Both the position numbers and the translations under genes were made by a program. The notes under the pieces are model-generated. The model did not search any database and was not told where the DNA came from. It was given only the letters and a program-made list of their open reading frames with translations. This document shows positions 25,460-40,000 of a stretch of DNA of 64,000 nucleotides, in pieces; the first letter of the stretch is position 1; every line of letters starts with the position of its first letter. The DNA is from Ochotona curzoniae (lineage: Eukaryota > Chordata > Mammalia > Lagomorpha > Ochotonidae). Location of the stretch: contig NW_024467103.1 of assembly GCF_017591425.1 (NCBI RefSeq), positions 124,001-188,000 on the forward strand, given 5' to 3'.

Positions 25460-26670
25460 CCATGTGGATCCTGACTCAAGGGACAAAGAAGTCCTCATCC
25501 AGAGACAAGTTCAGCGCCCAAGCCATTTCCAGCTACCATGGAAACCAAGTGCTCTGGCAGCGCATATGTCTGAAAGTGGATGTGACACGTAGGGATCTCA
25601 GTGTGTTGGTGAATGGCAACTTGATGAAGGAGCAGCACAGGTCTTCCAGTGCCAAAACGACTCCACCTGCCTCAGGAACTTCACATACCATCAGCTTTCC
25701 TAGCAGATGTCCCGGAAACCCACTTGGGTCCCATCTTGTCCAATGCCCATTGAGCCCAGGATGATGAAATCAGGCATGTTGAACACCCACACAAAACAAC
25801 CATGTGAATCCTGACTCAAGGCGCTGAGAACTCCACATCCAGAGACAAGTTCAGCGCCCAAGCCATTTCCAGCTACCATGGAAACCAAGTGCTCTGGCAG
25901 CACATATGTCTGAAAGTGGATGTGACACCTAGGGATCTCAGTGTGTTGGTGAATGGCACCGTGCCGAAGGAGCAGCACAGCTCTTCCAGCGCCAAAAATA
26001 CTCCACCTGCCTCAGGAACTTCACATGCCATCAGCTTTCCTACCAGATGTCCCGGAAACCGACTTGGGTCCCATCTCTTCCAATGCCCATTGAGCCCAGG
26101 ATGATGAAATCAGGCATGATGAACACCCACACAAAACAACCATGTAGATCCTGCCTCAAGGCGCTAAGAAGTCCACATCCAGAGACAAGTTCAGCGCCCA
26201 AGCCATTTCCAGCTACCGTGGAAACCAAGTGCTCTGGCAGCACATATGTCTGAGATTGGATATGACACCTAGGGATCTCAGTGTGTTCTTGAACGGCAAC
26301 GAGCCGAAGGAGCAGCACAGCTCTTCCAGTGCCAAAACGACTCCACCTGCCTCAGGAACTTCACATACCATCAGCTTTCCTACCAGATGTCCCGGAAACC
26401 CACTTGGGTCCCATCTCGTCCAATGCCCATTGAGCCCAGGATGATGAAATCAGTTATGATGAACACGCACACAAAACAACGATGCAGATCTTGACTCAAG
26501 GGATTAAGAAGTCCTCATCCAGAGACAAGTTCAGCGCCCAAGCCATTTCCAGCTACCATGGAAACCAAGTGCTCTGGCAGCACATATGTCTGAAAGTGGA
26601 TGTGACACCTAGGGATCTCAGTGTGTTGGTGAATGGCAACTTGCCGAAGGAGCAGCATAGGTCTTCCAGT
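25460..26670 (+). repeat. Dispersed block, copy 2 (partner about 19,330-20,545)
   Basis: Shares the GCCAAAAATACTCC and GAGATTGGATATGAC monomers with the block at 19,330-20,545, offset 6,129 bp (18 monomers). Confidence 0.78.
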
Positions 26671-29600
26671 GCCAAAATGACTCCACCTGCCTCAGGAACT
26701 TCACATACCATCAGCTTTCCTAGCAGAAGTCCCGGAAACCCACTTGGGTCCCATCTAATCCAACGCCCATTGAGCCCAGGATGAAACCAGGCATGTTGAA
26801 CACCCACCCCACACAAAACAACCATGTGGATCCTCACTCAAGGCGCTAAGAAGTCCACATCCAGAGACAAGTTCAGCGCCCAAGCCATTTCCAGCTACCA
26901 TGGAAACCAAGTGCTCTGGCAGTACATATGTCTGAAAGTGGATGTGACACATAGGGATCTCAGTGTGTTGGTGAATGGCAACTTGCCGAAGGAGCAGAAC
27001 AGGTCTTCCCGTGCAAAACGACTCCACCAGCCTCAGGAACTTCACATACCATCAGCTTTCCTAGCAGATGTCCCGGAAACCGAGTTGGGTGCCATCTCGT
27101 CCAATGCCCATGGAGTCCACGATGATGAAATTAGGCATGATGAACACGCACACAAAACAACCATACAGATCCTGACTCAAGGGACGAAGAAATCCACATC
27201 CAGAGACAAGTTCAGCGCCCAAGCCATTTCCAGCTACCATGGAAACCAAGTGCTCTAGCAGCACATATGTCTGAAAGTGGATGTGACACCTAGGGATCTC
27301 AGTGTGTTGGTGAATGGCAACTTGACGAAGGAGCAGCACAGCTCTTCCAGTCCCAAAACGATTCCACCTGCCTCAGGAACTTCACATACCATCAGCTTTC
27401 CTACCAGATGTCCCGGAAACCCACTTGGGTCCCATCTTGTCCAATGCCCACTGAGCTCAGGATGATGAAATTTGACAAGTTCAACACCCGTCACACAAAA
27501 CAACCATGTGGATCCTGACTCATGGCACTAAGAAGTCCACCTCCAGAGACAAGTTCAGCGCCCAAGCCATTTCCAGCTACCATAGAAACCAAGTGCTCTG
27601 GCAGCACATATGTCTGAAAGAGGATGTGACACCTAGGGATCTCAGTGTGTTGGTGAATGGCAACTTGATGAAGGAGCAGGACAGGTCTTCCCGTGCAAAA
27701 CGACTCCACCTGCCTCAGGTACTTCACATACCATCAGCTTCCTACCAGATGTCCCGGAAACGTACTTGGGTCCCGACTCGTCCAATGCCCATTGAGTCCA
27801 GGATGATGAAATTAGCCTTGTTGAACACCCACACAAAACAACCATGTGGATCCTGACTCAAGGCGCTGAGAACTCCAAATCCAGAGACAAGTTCAGCGCC
27901 CAAGCCATTTCCAGCTACCATGGAAACCAAGTGCTCTGGCAGCACATATGTCTGAAAGTGGATGTGACACCTAGGGATCTCAGTGTGTTGGTGAATGGCA
28001 ACTTGCCGAAGGAGCAGCACAGATCTTCCAGTGCCAAAACGTCTCCACCTGCCTCAGGAACTTCACATACCATCAGCTTTCCTACCAGATGTCCCGGAAA
28101 TTGAGTTCTGTCCCGTCTTGTCCAATGCCCATTGAGCCCAGAATGATGAAATTTGCCATGTTGAACACCCACACAAAACAACCTGTGGATACTCACTCAA
28201 GGCGCTGAGATCTCCACATCCAGAGACAAGTTCAGCGCCCAAGCCATTTCCAGCTACTGTGGAAACCAAGTGCTCTGGCAGCACATATGTCTGAAAGTGG
28301 ATGTGACACATAGGGATCTCAGTGTGTTGGTGAATGGCAAATTGCCGAAGGAGCAGCACAGCTCTTCCAGTGCCAAAACGACTCCACCTGCCTCAGGAAC
28401 TTCACATACCATCAGCTTTCCTAGCAGAAGTCCCGGAAACCCACTTGGGTAACCATCTCGTCCAATGCCCATTGAGCCCAGGATGATGAAATCAGGCATG
28501 ATGAACACGCACACAAAACAACCATGCAGATCCTGACTCAAGGGACGAAGAAATCCACATCCAGAGACAAGTTCAGCGCCCAAGCCATTTCCAGCTGCCA
28601 TGGAAACCAAGTGCTCGGACAGCACATATGTCTGAAAGTGGATGTGACACCTAGGGATCTCAGTGTGTTGGTGAATGGCAACTTGCCGAAGGAGCAGCAC
28701 ATGTCTTCCAGTGCCAAATCGACGCCACCTCCCTCAGGAACTTCACATACCATCAGCTTTCCTACCAGATGTCCCGGAAACCGAGTTCTGTCCCATCTTG
28801 TCCAATGCTCATTGAGCCCAGGATGATGAAATCAGGCATGTTGAAAACCCACACAAAACAACCATGTGGATCCTGACTCAAGGCGCTAAGAAGTCCACAT
28901 CCAGAGACAAGTTCAGCGCCCAAGCCATTTCCAGCTACCATGGAAACCAAGTGCTCTGGCAGCACATATGTCTGAAAGAGGATGTGACACCCAGAGATCT
29001 CAGTGTGTTGGTGAATGGCAACTTGATGAAGGAGCAGCACAGGTCTTCCCGTGCAAAACGACTCCACCTGCCTCAGGAACTTCACATACCATCAGCTTTC
29101 CTACCAGATGTCCCGGAAATTGAGTTCTGTCCCGTCTTGTCCAATGCCAATTGAGCCCAGGATGAGGAAATCAGGCATGATGAACATCCACACAAAACAA
29201 CCATGTGGATCCTGACTCAAGGGACAAAGAAGTCCTCATCCAGAGACAAGTTCAGCGCCCAAGCCATTTCCAGCTACCATGGAAACCAAGTGCTCTGGCA
29301 GCACATATGTCTGAAAGTGGATGTGACACCTAGGGATCTCAGTGTGTTGGTGAATGGCAACTTGCCGAAGGAGCAGCACAGATCTTCCAGTGCCAAAACG
29401 TCTCCACCTGCCTCAGGAACTTCACATACCATCAGCTTTCCTACCAGATGTCCCGGAAATTGAGTTCTGTCCCGTCTTGTCCAATGCCCATTGAGCCCAG
29501 GATGATGAAACCAGGCATGTTGAACACCCACCCCACACAAAACAACCATGTGGATCCTCACTCAAGGCGCTGAGAACTCCACATCCAGAGACAAGTTCAG

Positions 29601-29879
29601 CGCCCAAGCCATTTCCAGCTACCATGGAAACCAATTGCTCTGGCAGCACATATGTCTGAAAGTGGATGTGACACCTAGGGTTCTCAGTGTGTTGGTGAAT
29701 GGCACCTTGCCGAAGGAGCAGGACAAGTCTTCCAGTGCCAAAACAACTCCACCTGCCTCAGGAACTTCACATACCATCAGCTTTCCTAGCAGATGTCCCG
29801 GAAACCGAGTTGGGTACCATCTCCTCCAATGCCCATTGAGCCCAAAATGATGAAATTTGCCATGTTGAACACTCACACA

Positions 29880-30640
29880 AAACAACCATGTGGATCCTCA
29901 CTTAAGGCGCTGAGATCTCCACATCCAGAGACAAGTTCAGCGCCCCAGACATTTCCAGCTACCATGGAAACCAAGTGCTCTGGCAGCACATATGTCTGAA
30001 AGTGGATGTGACACGTAGGGATCTCAGTGTGTTGGTGAATGGCAACATGCCGAAGGAGCAGCACAGCTCTTCCAGTGCCAAAACGACTCCACCTGCCTCA
30101 GGAAATTCACATACCATCAGGTTTCCTAGCAGAAGTCCCGGATACCGACTTCTGTCCCATCTCTTCTAATGCCCATTGAGCAGAGGATGATGAAATTTGC
30201 CATGATGAACACGCACACAAAACAACCATGTAGATCCTGACTCAAGGGACTAAGAAGTCCACATCCAGAGACAAGTTCAGCGCCCAAGCCATTTCCAGCT
30301 CCCATGGAAACCAAGTGCTCTGGCAGCACATATGTCTGAAAGTGGATGTGACACCTAGGGATCTCAGTGTGTTGGTGAATGGCAACTTGCCGAAGGAGCA
30401 GGACAGGTCTTCCAGTGCCAAAACGACTCCACCAGCCTCAGGAACTTCACATACCATCAGCTTTCCTACCAGATGTCCCGAAAACCCACTTGGGTCCCAT
30501 CTTGTCCAATGCCCATTGAGCCCAAGATTATACAACCAGGCATGTTGAACACCCACGCCAAACAACCATGTGGATCCTGACTCAAGGCGCTAAGAAGTCC
30601 ACATCCAGAGACAAGTTCAGCTCCCAAGCCATTTCCAGCT
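29880..30640 (+). repeat. Dispersed block, copy 1 (partner about 34,316-35,076)
   Basis: Carries the rare spacer GCCCATTGAGCAGAGGATG preceded by CATCTCTTCTAATG near 30,160. It is followed by the first AAGATTATACAACCAGG monomer of the window. The same order recurs 4,436 bp (13 monomers) downstream. Confidence 0.8.
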
Positions 30641-33600
30641 ACCATGGAAACCAAGTGCTCTGGCAGCACATATGTCTGAAAGTGGATGTGACACCTAGGG
30701 ATCTCAGTGTGTTGGTGAATGGCAAATAGCCGAAGGAGCAGCACAGCTCTTCCAGTACCAAATCGACTCCACCTGCCTCAGGAACTTCACATACCATCAG
30801 CTTTCCTAGCAGATGTCCCGGAAACCGAGTTGAGTCCCATCTTGTCCAATGCCCATTGAGCCCAGAATGATGAAATTTGCCATGTTGAACACTCACACAA
30901 AACAACCATGTGGATCCTCACTCAAGGCGCTGAGATCTCCACATCCAGAGACAAGTTCAGCGCCCAAGACATTTCCAGCTACCATGGAAACCAATTGCTC
31001 TGGCAGCACATATGTCTGAAAGAGGATGTGACACCTAGGGATCTCAGTGTGTTGGTGAATGGCAACTTGCCGAAGGAGCAGCACAGCTCTTCCAATCCCA
31101 AAACGACTCCACCTGCCTCAGGAACTTCACATACCATCAGCTTTCCTAGCAGATGTCCCGGAAACCCACTTGGGTCCCATCTTGTCCAATGCCCATTGAG
31201 CCCAAGATTATACAACCAGGCATGTTGAACACGCACACAAAACAACCATGTGGATCCTCACACAAGGCGCTAAGAAGTCCACATCCAGAGACAAGTTCAG
31301 CGCCCAAGCCATTTCCAGCTACCATGGAAACCAAGTGCTCTGGCAGCACATATGTCTGAAAGAGGATGTGACACCCAGGGATCTCAGTGTGTTGGTGAAC
31401 GGCAACTTGCCGAAGGAGCAGCACAGATCTTCAAGTGCAAAAACGACTCCACCTGCCTCAGGAACTTCACATACCATCAGCTTTCCTAGCAGATGTCCCG
31501 GAAACCCACTTGGGTCCCATCTTGTCCAATGCCCATTGAGCCCAGGATGATGAAATTAGCCATGTTGAACACCCACACAAAACAACCATGTGGATCCTGA
31601 CTCAAGGCGCTGAGTCTCCACATCCAGAGACAAGTTCAGCGCCCAAGCCATTTCCAGCTACCGTGGAAACCAAGTGCTCTGGCAGCACATATGTCTGAAA
31701 GTGGATGTGACACATAGGGATCTCAGTGTGTTGGTGAATGGCAAATTGCCGAAGGAGCAGCACAGCTCTTCCAGTCCCAAAACGACTCCACCTGCCTCAG
31801 GAACTTCACATACCATCAGCTTTCCTAGCAGAAGTCCCGGAAACCCACTTGGGTACCATCTCGTCCAATGCCCATTGAGCCCAGGATGATGAAATCAGGC
31901 ATGTTGAACACGCACACAAAACAACCATGCAGATCCTGACTCAAGGGACGAAGAAATCCACATCCAGAGACAAGTTCAGCGCCCAAGCCATTTCCAGCTA
32001 CCATGGAAACCAAGTGCTCGGACAGCACATATGTCTGAAAGTGGATGTGACACGTAGGGATCTCAGTGTGTTGGTGAATGGCAACTTGACGAAGGAGCAG
32101 CACAGCTCTTCCAGTGCCAAAACGATTCCACCTGCCTCAGGAACTTCACATACCATCAGCTTTCCTACCAGATGTCCCGGAAACCCACTTGGGTACCGTC
32201 TTGTCCAATGCCCATTGAGCTCAGGATGATGAAATCAGCCAAGTTGAACACCCGCACACAAAACAACCATGTAGATCCTGACTCAAGGCGCTAAGAAGTC
32301 CACATCCAGAGACAAGTTCAGCGCCCAAGCCATTTCCAGCTCCCATGGAAACCAAGTGCTCTGGCAGCACATATGTCTCAAAGTGGATGTGACACCTAGG
32401 GATCTCAGTGTGTTGGTGAATGGCAACTTGCCGAAGGAGCAGCACAGGCCTTCCAGTGCCAAAACGACTCCACCTGCCTCAGGAACTTCACATACCATCA
32501 GCTTTCCTAGCAGATGTCCCGGAAACCGACTTGGGTCCCATCTTGTCCAATGCCCATTGAGCCCAGGAGATGAAACCAGGCATGTTGAACACGCACAGAA
32601 AACAACCATGTGGATCCTCACTCAAGGCGCTAAGAAGTCCACATCCAGAGACAAGTTCAGCGCCCAAGCCATTTCCAGCTACCATGGAAACCAAGTGCTC
32701 TGGCAGCACATATGTCTGAAAGAGGATGTGACAGCTAGGGATCTCAGTGTGTTGGTGAATGGCAACTTGCCGAAGGAGCAGCACAGCTCTTCCAGTGCCA
32801 AAACGACTCCACCTGCCTCAGGAACTTCACATACCATCAGCTTTCCTAGCAGATGTCCCGGAAACCGAGTTGAGTCCCATCTTGTCCAATGCCCATTGAG
32901 CCCAGGATGATGATACAACAGGCATGTTGAACACCACCCCACACAAAACAACCATGTAGATCCTGACTCAAGGCGCTAAGAAGTCCACATCCAGAGACAA
33001 GTTCAGCGCCCAAGCCATTTCCAGCTACCATGGAAACCAAGTGCTCTGGCAGCACATATGTCTGAAAGAGGATGTGACACCCAGGGATCTCAGTGTGTTG
33101 CTGAACGGCAACTTGCCGAAGGGTAAGCACAGATCTTCAAGTGCCAAAACGACTCCACCTGCCTCAGGAACTTCACATACCATCAGCTTTCCTAGCAGAT
33201 GTCCCGGAAACCGACTTGGGTCCCATCTTGTCCAATGCCCATTGAGCCCAGGATGATGAAATTAGCCATGTTGAACACCCACACAAAACAACCATGTGGA
33301 TCCTGACTCATGGCGCTGAGATCTCCACATCCAGAGACAAGTTCAGCGCCCAAGCCATTTCCAGCTCCCGTGGAAACCAAGTGCTCTGGCAGCACATATG
33401 TCTGAAAGTGGATGTGACACCTAGGGATCTCAGTGTGTTGGTGAATGGCAAATTGCCGAAGGAGCAGCACAGCTCTTCCAGTACCAAACGACTCCACCTG
33501 CCTCAGGAACTTCACATACCATCAGCTTTCCTACCAGATGTCCCGGAAACCCACTTGGGTCCCATCTTGTCCAATGCCCATTGAGCCCAGGATGATGAAA

Positions 33601-34315
33601 CAACCAGGCATGTTGAACACCCACACAAAACAACCATCTGGATCCGCACTCAAGGCGCTAAGAAGTCCACATCCAGAGACAAGTTCAGCGCCCAAGCCAT
33701 TTCCAGCTACCATGGAAACCAAGTGCTCTGGCAGCACATAAGTCTGAAAGAGGATGTGACACCTAGGGATCTCAGTGTGTTGGTGAATGGCAACTTGCCG
33801 AAGGAGCAGCACAGCTCTTCCAGTGCCAAAACGACTCCACCTGCCTCAGGAACTTCACATACCATCAGCTTTCCTAGCAGATGTCCCGGAAACCGAGTTG
33901 AGTCCCATCTTGTCCAATGCCCATTGAGCCCAGGATGATGATACAACCAGGCATGTTGAACACCCACCCCACACAAAATAACCATATAGAACCTGACTCA
34001 AGGCGCTAAGAAGTCCACCTCCAGAGACAAGTTCAGCGCCCAAGCCATTTCCAGATACCATGGAAACCAAGTGCTCTGGCAGCACATATGTCTGAAAGTG
34101 GATGTGAGAAACAGGGATCTCAGTGTGTTGGTGAATGGCAACTTGCCGAAGGAGCAGCACAGCTCTTCCAGTTCCAAAATGACTCCACCTGCCTCAGGAA
34201 CTTGACATACCATCAGCTTTCCTAGCAGATGTCCCGGACACCGAGTTCTGTCCCATCTTGTCCAATGCCCATTGAGCCCGAAATGATGAAATTTGCCATG
34301 TTGAACACTCACACA

Positions 34316-35076
34316 GAACAACCATGTGGATCCTGACTCAAGGCGCTGAGATCTCCACATCCAGAGACAAGTTCAGCGCCCAAGCCATTTCCAGCTACCA
34401 TGGAAACCAAGTGCTCTGGCAGCACATATGTCTGAAAGTGGATGTGACACCTAGGGATCTCAGTGTGTTGGTGAATGGCAACTTGCCGAAGGAGCAGCAC
34501 AGCTCTTCCAGTGCCAAAACAACTCCACCTGCCTCAGGAAATTCACATACCATCAGGTTTCCTAGCAGAAGTCCCGGATACCGACTTCTGTCCCATCTCT
34601 TCTAATGCCCATTGAGCAGAGGATGATAAAATCAGGCATGATGAACACGCACACAAAACAACCATGTAGATCCTGACTCAAGGCGCTAAGAAGTCCACAT
34701 CCAGAGACAAGTTCAGCGCCCAAGCCATTTCCAGCTACCATGGAAACCAAGTGCTCTGGCAGCACATATGTCTGAAAGTGGATGTGACACCTAGGGATCT
34801 CAGTGTGTTGGTGAATGGCAACGTGCTGAAGGAGCAGGACAGGTCTTCCAGTGCCAAAACGACTCCACCAGCCTCAGGAACTTCACATACCATCAGCTTT
34901 CCTACCAGATGTCCCGGAAACCCACTTGGGTCCCATCTTGTCCAATGCCCATTGAGCCCAAGATTATACAACCAGGCATGTTGAACACCCACGCCAAACA
35001 ACCATGTGGATCCTGACTCAAGGCGCTAAGAAGTCCACATCCAGAGACAAGTTCAGCGCCCAAGCCATTTCCAGCT
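34316..35076 (+). repeat. Dispersed block, copy 2 (partner about 29,880-30,640)
   Basis: Second copy at an offset of 4,436 bp, with the same CATCTCTTCTAATG and AAGATTATACAACCAGG monomers. It diverges from copy 1 after about 35,076. Confidence 0.8.
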
Positions 35077-35089
35077 ACCATGGAAACCA

Positions 35090-36240
35090 AGTGCTCTGGC
35101 AGCACATATGTCTGAAAGAGGATGTGACACCCAGGGATCTCAGTGTGTTGGTGAACGGCAACTTGCCGAAGGAGCAGCACAGCTCTTCCAGTGCAAAACG
35201 ACTCCACCTGCCTCAGGAACTTCACATACCATCAGCTTTCCTAGCAGATGTCCCGGAAACCCACTTGGGTCCCATCTTGTCCAATGCCCATTGAGCCCAG
35301 GATGATGAAATTAGCCATGTTGAACACCCACACAAAACAACCATGTGGATCCTGACTCAAGGCGCTGAGATCTCCACATCCAGAGACAAGTTCAGCGCCC
35401 AAGCCATTTCCAGCTACCATGGAAACCAAGTGCTCTGGCAGAACATATGTCTGAAAGTGGATGTGACACCTAGGGATCTCAGTGTGTTGGTGAATGGCAA
35501 CTTGCCGAAGGAGCAGCACAGCTCTTCCAGTGCCAAAATGACTCCACCTGCCTCAGGAACTTCACATACCATCAGCTTTCCTACCAGATGTCCCGGAAAC
35601 CCACTTGGGTAACCATCTCATCCAATGCCCATTGAGCCCAGGATGATGAAACCAGGCATGTTGAACACCCACCCCACACAAAACAACCATGTGGATCCTG
35701 ACGCAAGGCACTAAGAAGTCCACATCCAGAGACAAGTTCAGCGCCCAAGCCATTTCCAGCTCCCATGGAAACCAATTGCTCTGGCAGCACATATGTCTGA
35801 AAGTGGATGTGACAACTAGGGTTCTCAGTGTGTTGGTGAATGGCAACTTGCCGAAGGAGCAGGCAAGTCTTCCAGTGCCAAAACAACTCCAAGTGCCTCA
35901 GGAACTTCACATACCATCAGCTTTCCTACCAGATGTCCCGGAAACCGAGTTGGGTCCCATGTTGTCCAATGCCCATTGAGCCCGGAATGATGAAATTTGC
36001 CATGTTGAACACTCACACAAAACAACCATGTGGATCCTCACTCAAGGCGCTGAGATCTCCATATCCAGAGACAAGTTCAGCGCCCAAGACATTTCCAGCT
36101 ACCATGGAAACCAAGTGCTCTGGCAGCACATATGTCTGAAAGTGGATGTGACACCTAGGGATCTCAGTGTGTTGGTGAATGGCAACTTGCTGAAGGAGCA
36201 AGACAGCTCTTCCAGTGCCAAAACGACTCCACCTGCCTCA
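35090..36240 (+). repeat. Dispersed block, copy 1 (partner about 38,850-40,000)
   Basis: About 3.4 monomers that recur 3,760 bp (11 monomers) downstream. Shared markers include CACTTGGGTAACCATCTC, CCAATTGCTCTGG, AACAACTCCAAGTGCC and GAGCCCGGAATGATG. Confidence 0.8.
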
Positions 36241-36639
36241 GGAAATTCACATGCCATCAGCTTTCCTACAGATGTCCCGAAAACCCACTTGGGTCCCATC
36301 TTGTCCAATGCCCATTGAGCCCAAGATTATACAACCAGGCATGTTGAACACCCACGCCAAACAACCATGTGGATCCTCACTCAAGGCGCTAAGAAGTCCA
36401 CATCCAGAGACAAGTTCAGCGCCCAAGCCATTTCCAGCTACCATGGAAACCAAGTGCTCTGGCAGCACATATGTCTGAAAGTGGATGTGACACCTAGGGA
36501 TCTCAGTGTGTTGGTGAATGGCAACTTGCCGAAGGAGCAGCACAGGTCTTCCAGTGCCAAAACGACTCCACCTGCCTCAGGAACTTCACATACCATCAGC
36601 TTTCCTACAAGATGTCCCGGAAAAAGTCTTGGGTCCCAT

Positions 36640-38330
36640 CTTGTCCAATGCCCATTGAGCCCAAGATTATACAACCAGGCATGTTGAACACCCACGCCAA
36701 ACAACCATGTGGATCCTCACACAAGGCGCTAAGAAGTCCACATCCAGAGACAAGTTCAGCGCCCAAGCCATTTCCAGCTACCATGGAAACCAAGTGCTCT
36801 GGCAGCACATATGTCTGAAAGTGGATGTGACACATAGGGATCTCAGTGAGTTGGTGAATGGCAAATTGCCGAAGGAGCAGCACAGCTCTTCCAGTGCCAA
36901 AATGACTCCACCAGCCTCAGGAACTTCACATACCATCAGCTTTCCTACCAGATGTCCCGGAAACCGACTTGGGACCCATCTTGTCCAATGCCGATTGAGC
37001 TCAGGATGATGAAACAACCAGGAATGTTGAACACCCACACAAAACAACCATGTGGATCCTGACTCAAGGCGCTAAGAAGTCCACAACCAGAGACTAGTTC
37101 AGCGCCCAAGCCATTTCCAGCTACCATGGAAACCAAGAGCTCTGGCAGCACATATGTATGAAAGTGGATGTGACACCTAGGGATCTCAGTGTGTTGGTGA
37201 ATGACAACTTGCTGAAGGAGCAGCATAGGTCTTCCTGTGCAAAACGACTCCACCTGCCTCAGGAACTTCACATACCATCAGCTTTCTTAGCAGATGTCCC
37301 GGAAACCGAGTTGAGTCCCAACATGTCCAATGCCCATTGAGCCCAGGATGATGATACAACCAGGCATGTTGAACACCCACCCCACACAAAACAACCATGT
37401 AGAACCTTTATCAAGGCGCTAAGAAGTCCACATCCAGAGACAAGTTCAGCGCCCAAGCCATTTCCAGCTACCATGGAAACCAAGTGCTCTAGCAGCACAT
37501 ATGTCTGAAAGTGGATGTGACACCTAGGGATCTCAGTATGTTGGTGAATGGCAACTTGCCGAAGGAGCAGCACAGCTCTTCCAGTGCAAAACGACTCCAC
37601 CAGCCTCAGGAACTTCACATACCCTCAGTTTTCTTACCAGATGTCCCGGAAACCGACTTGGGTCCCATCTCGTCCAATGCCCATTGAGCCCAGGAGGATG
37701 AAATCATGCATCCTGAAAACCCACATAAAACAACCATGTGGATCCTGACTCAAGGCGCTAAGAAGTCCACCTCCAGAGACAAGTTCAGCGCCCAAGCCAT
37801 TTCCAGCTCCCATGGAAACCAAGTGCTCGGGCAGCACATATGTCTGAAAGTGGATGTGACACCCAGGGATCTCAGTGTGTTGGTGAACGGCAACTTGCCG
37901 AAGGAGCAGCACAGCTCTTCCAGTGCCAAAACGACTCCACCTGCCTCAGGAACTTCACATACCATCAGCTTTCCTAGCAGATGTCCTGGAAACCGAGTTC
38001 AGTGCCTTCTCGTCCCACGCCCATTGAGTCCATGATGATGAAATTAGGCATGATGAACTCGCACACAAAACAACCATGTAGATCCTGACTCAAGGGATTA
38101 AGAAGTCCACATCCAGAGACAAGTTCAGCGCCCAAGCCATTTCCAGCTACCATGGAAACCAAGTGCTCGGGCAGAACATATGTCTGAAAGTGGATGTGAC
38201 ACCTAGGGATCTCAGTTTGTTGGTGAATGGCAACTAGCTGAAATAGCAGGACAGATCTTCCATTGCCAATATGACTCCACCTGCCTCAGGAATTTCACAT
38301 ACCATCAGCTTTCCTACCAGATGTCCCGGA
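36640..38330 (+). repeat. Five-monomer block, copy 1 (partner about 43,130-44,820)
   Basis: Five monomers recurring 6,489 bp (19 monomers) downstream. Shared rare markers are CTCAGTGAGTTGG, CCACAACCAGAGACTAG, GAACCTTTATCAAGG, ATCATGCATCCTGAAAACC and CCTTCTCGTCCCACGCCC. Confidence 0.85.
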
Positions 38331-38849
38331 AACCCTTTTGGTACCCATCTCGTCCAATGCCCATTGAGCCCAGGATGATGAAATTATCCATGTTGAACAC
38401 CCACACAAAACAACCATGTGGATCCTGACTCAAGGCGCTAAGAAGTCCACATCCAGAGACAAGTTCAGCGCCCAAGCCATTTCCAGCTACCATGGAAACC
38501 AAGTGCTCTGGCAGCACATATGTCTGAAAGTGGATGTGACACCTAGGGATCTCAGTGTGTTGGTGAATGGCAACTTGCCGAAGGAGCAGCACAGCTCTTC
38601 CAGTGCCAAAACGACTCCACCTGCCTCAGGAACTTCACAGACCATCAGGTTTCCTACCAGATGTCCCGGAAAACGTCTTGGGTCCCATCTCGTCCAATGA
38701 CCATTGAGCCCAGGATGATGATACAACCAGGCATGTTGAACACCCAACACACACAAAACAACCATGTAGAACCTGACTCAAGGCACTAAGAAGTCCACAT
38801 CCAGAGACAAGTTCAGCGCCCAAGCCATTTCCAGCTCCCATGGAAACCA

Positions 38850-40000
38850 AGTGCTCTGGCAGCACATATGTCTGAAAGAGGATGTGACACCCAGGGATCT
38901 CAGTGTGTTGGTGAACGGCAACTTGCCGAAGGAGCAGCACAGCTCTTCCAGTGCAAAACGACTCCACCTGCCTCAGGAACTTCACATACCATCAGCTTTC
39001 CTAGCAGATGTCCCGGAAACCCACTTGGGTCGCATCTTGTCCAATGCCCATTGAGCCCAGGATGATGAAATTAGCCATGTTGAACACCCACACAAAACAA
39101 CCATGTGGATCCTGACTCAAGGCGCTGAGATCTCCACATCCAGAGACAAGTTCAGCGCCCAAGCCATTTCCAGCTACCATGGAAACCAAGTGCTCTGGCA
39201 GCACATATGTCTGAAAGTGGATGTGACACCTAGGGATCTCAGTGTGTTGGTGAATGGCAACTTGCCGAAGGAGCAGCACAGCTCTTCCAGTGCCAAAATG
39301 ACTCCACCTGCGTCAGGAACTTCACATACCATCAGCTTTCCTACCAGATGTCCCGGAAACCCACTTGGGTAACCATCTCGTCCAATGCCCATTGAGCCCA
39401 GGATGATGAGACCAGGCATGTTGAACACCCACCAAACACAAAACAACCATGTGGATCCTGACTCAAGGCACTAAGAAGTCCACATCCAGAGACAAGTTCA
39501 GCGCCCAAGCCATTTCCAGCTCCCATGGAAACCAATTGCTCTGGCAGCACATATGTCTGAAAGTGGATGTGACACCTAGGGTTCTCAGTGTGTTGGTGAA
39601 TGGCAACATGCCGAAGGAGCAGGACAAGTCTTCCAGTGCCAAAACAACTCCAAGTGCCTCAGGAACTTCACATACCATCAGCTTTCCTACCAGATGTCCC
39701 GGAAACCGAGTTGGGTCCCAACTTGTCCAATGCCCATTGAGCCCGGAATGATGAAATTTGCCATGTTGAACACTCACACAAAACAACCATGTGGATCCTC
39801 ACTCAAGGCGCTGAGATCTCCACATCCAGAGACAAGTTCAGCGCCCAAGACATTTCCAGCTACCATGGAAACCAAGTGCTCTGGCAGCACATATGTCTGA
39901 AAGTGGATGTGACACCTAGGGATCTCAGTGTGTTGGTGAATGGCAACTTGCTAAAGGAGCAAGACAGCTCTTCCAGTGCCAAAACGACTCCACCAGCCTC
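38850..40000 (+). repeat. Dispersed block, copy 2 (partner about 35,090-36,240)
   Basis: Second copy of the 35,090-36,240 block at an offset of 3,760 bp. Copy 1 has a 1-bp deletion near 35,863 relative to this copy (GCAGGCAAGTC versus GCAGGACAAGTC), so the offset becomes 3,761 bp downstream of it. Confidence 0.8.
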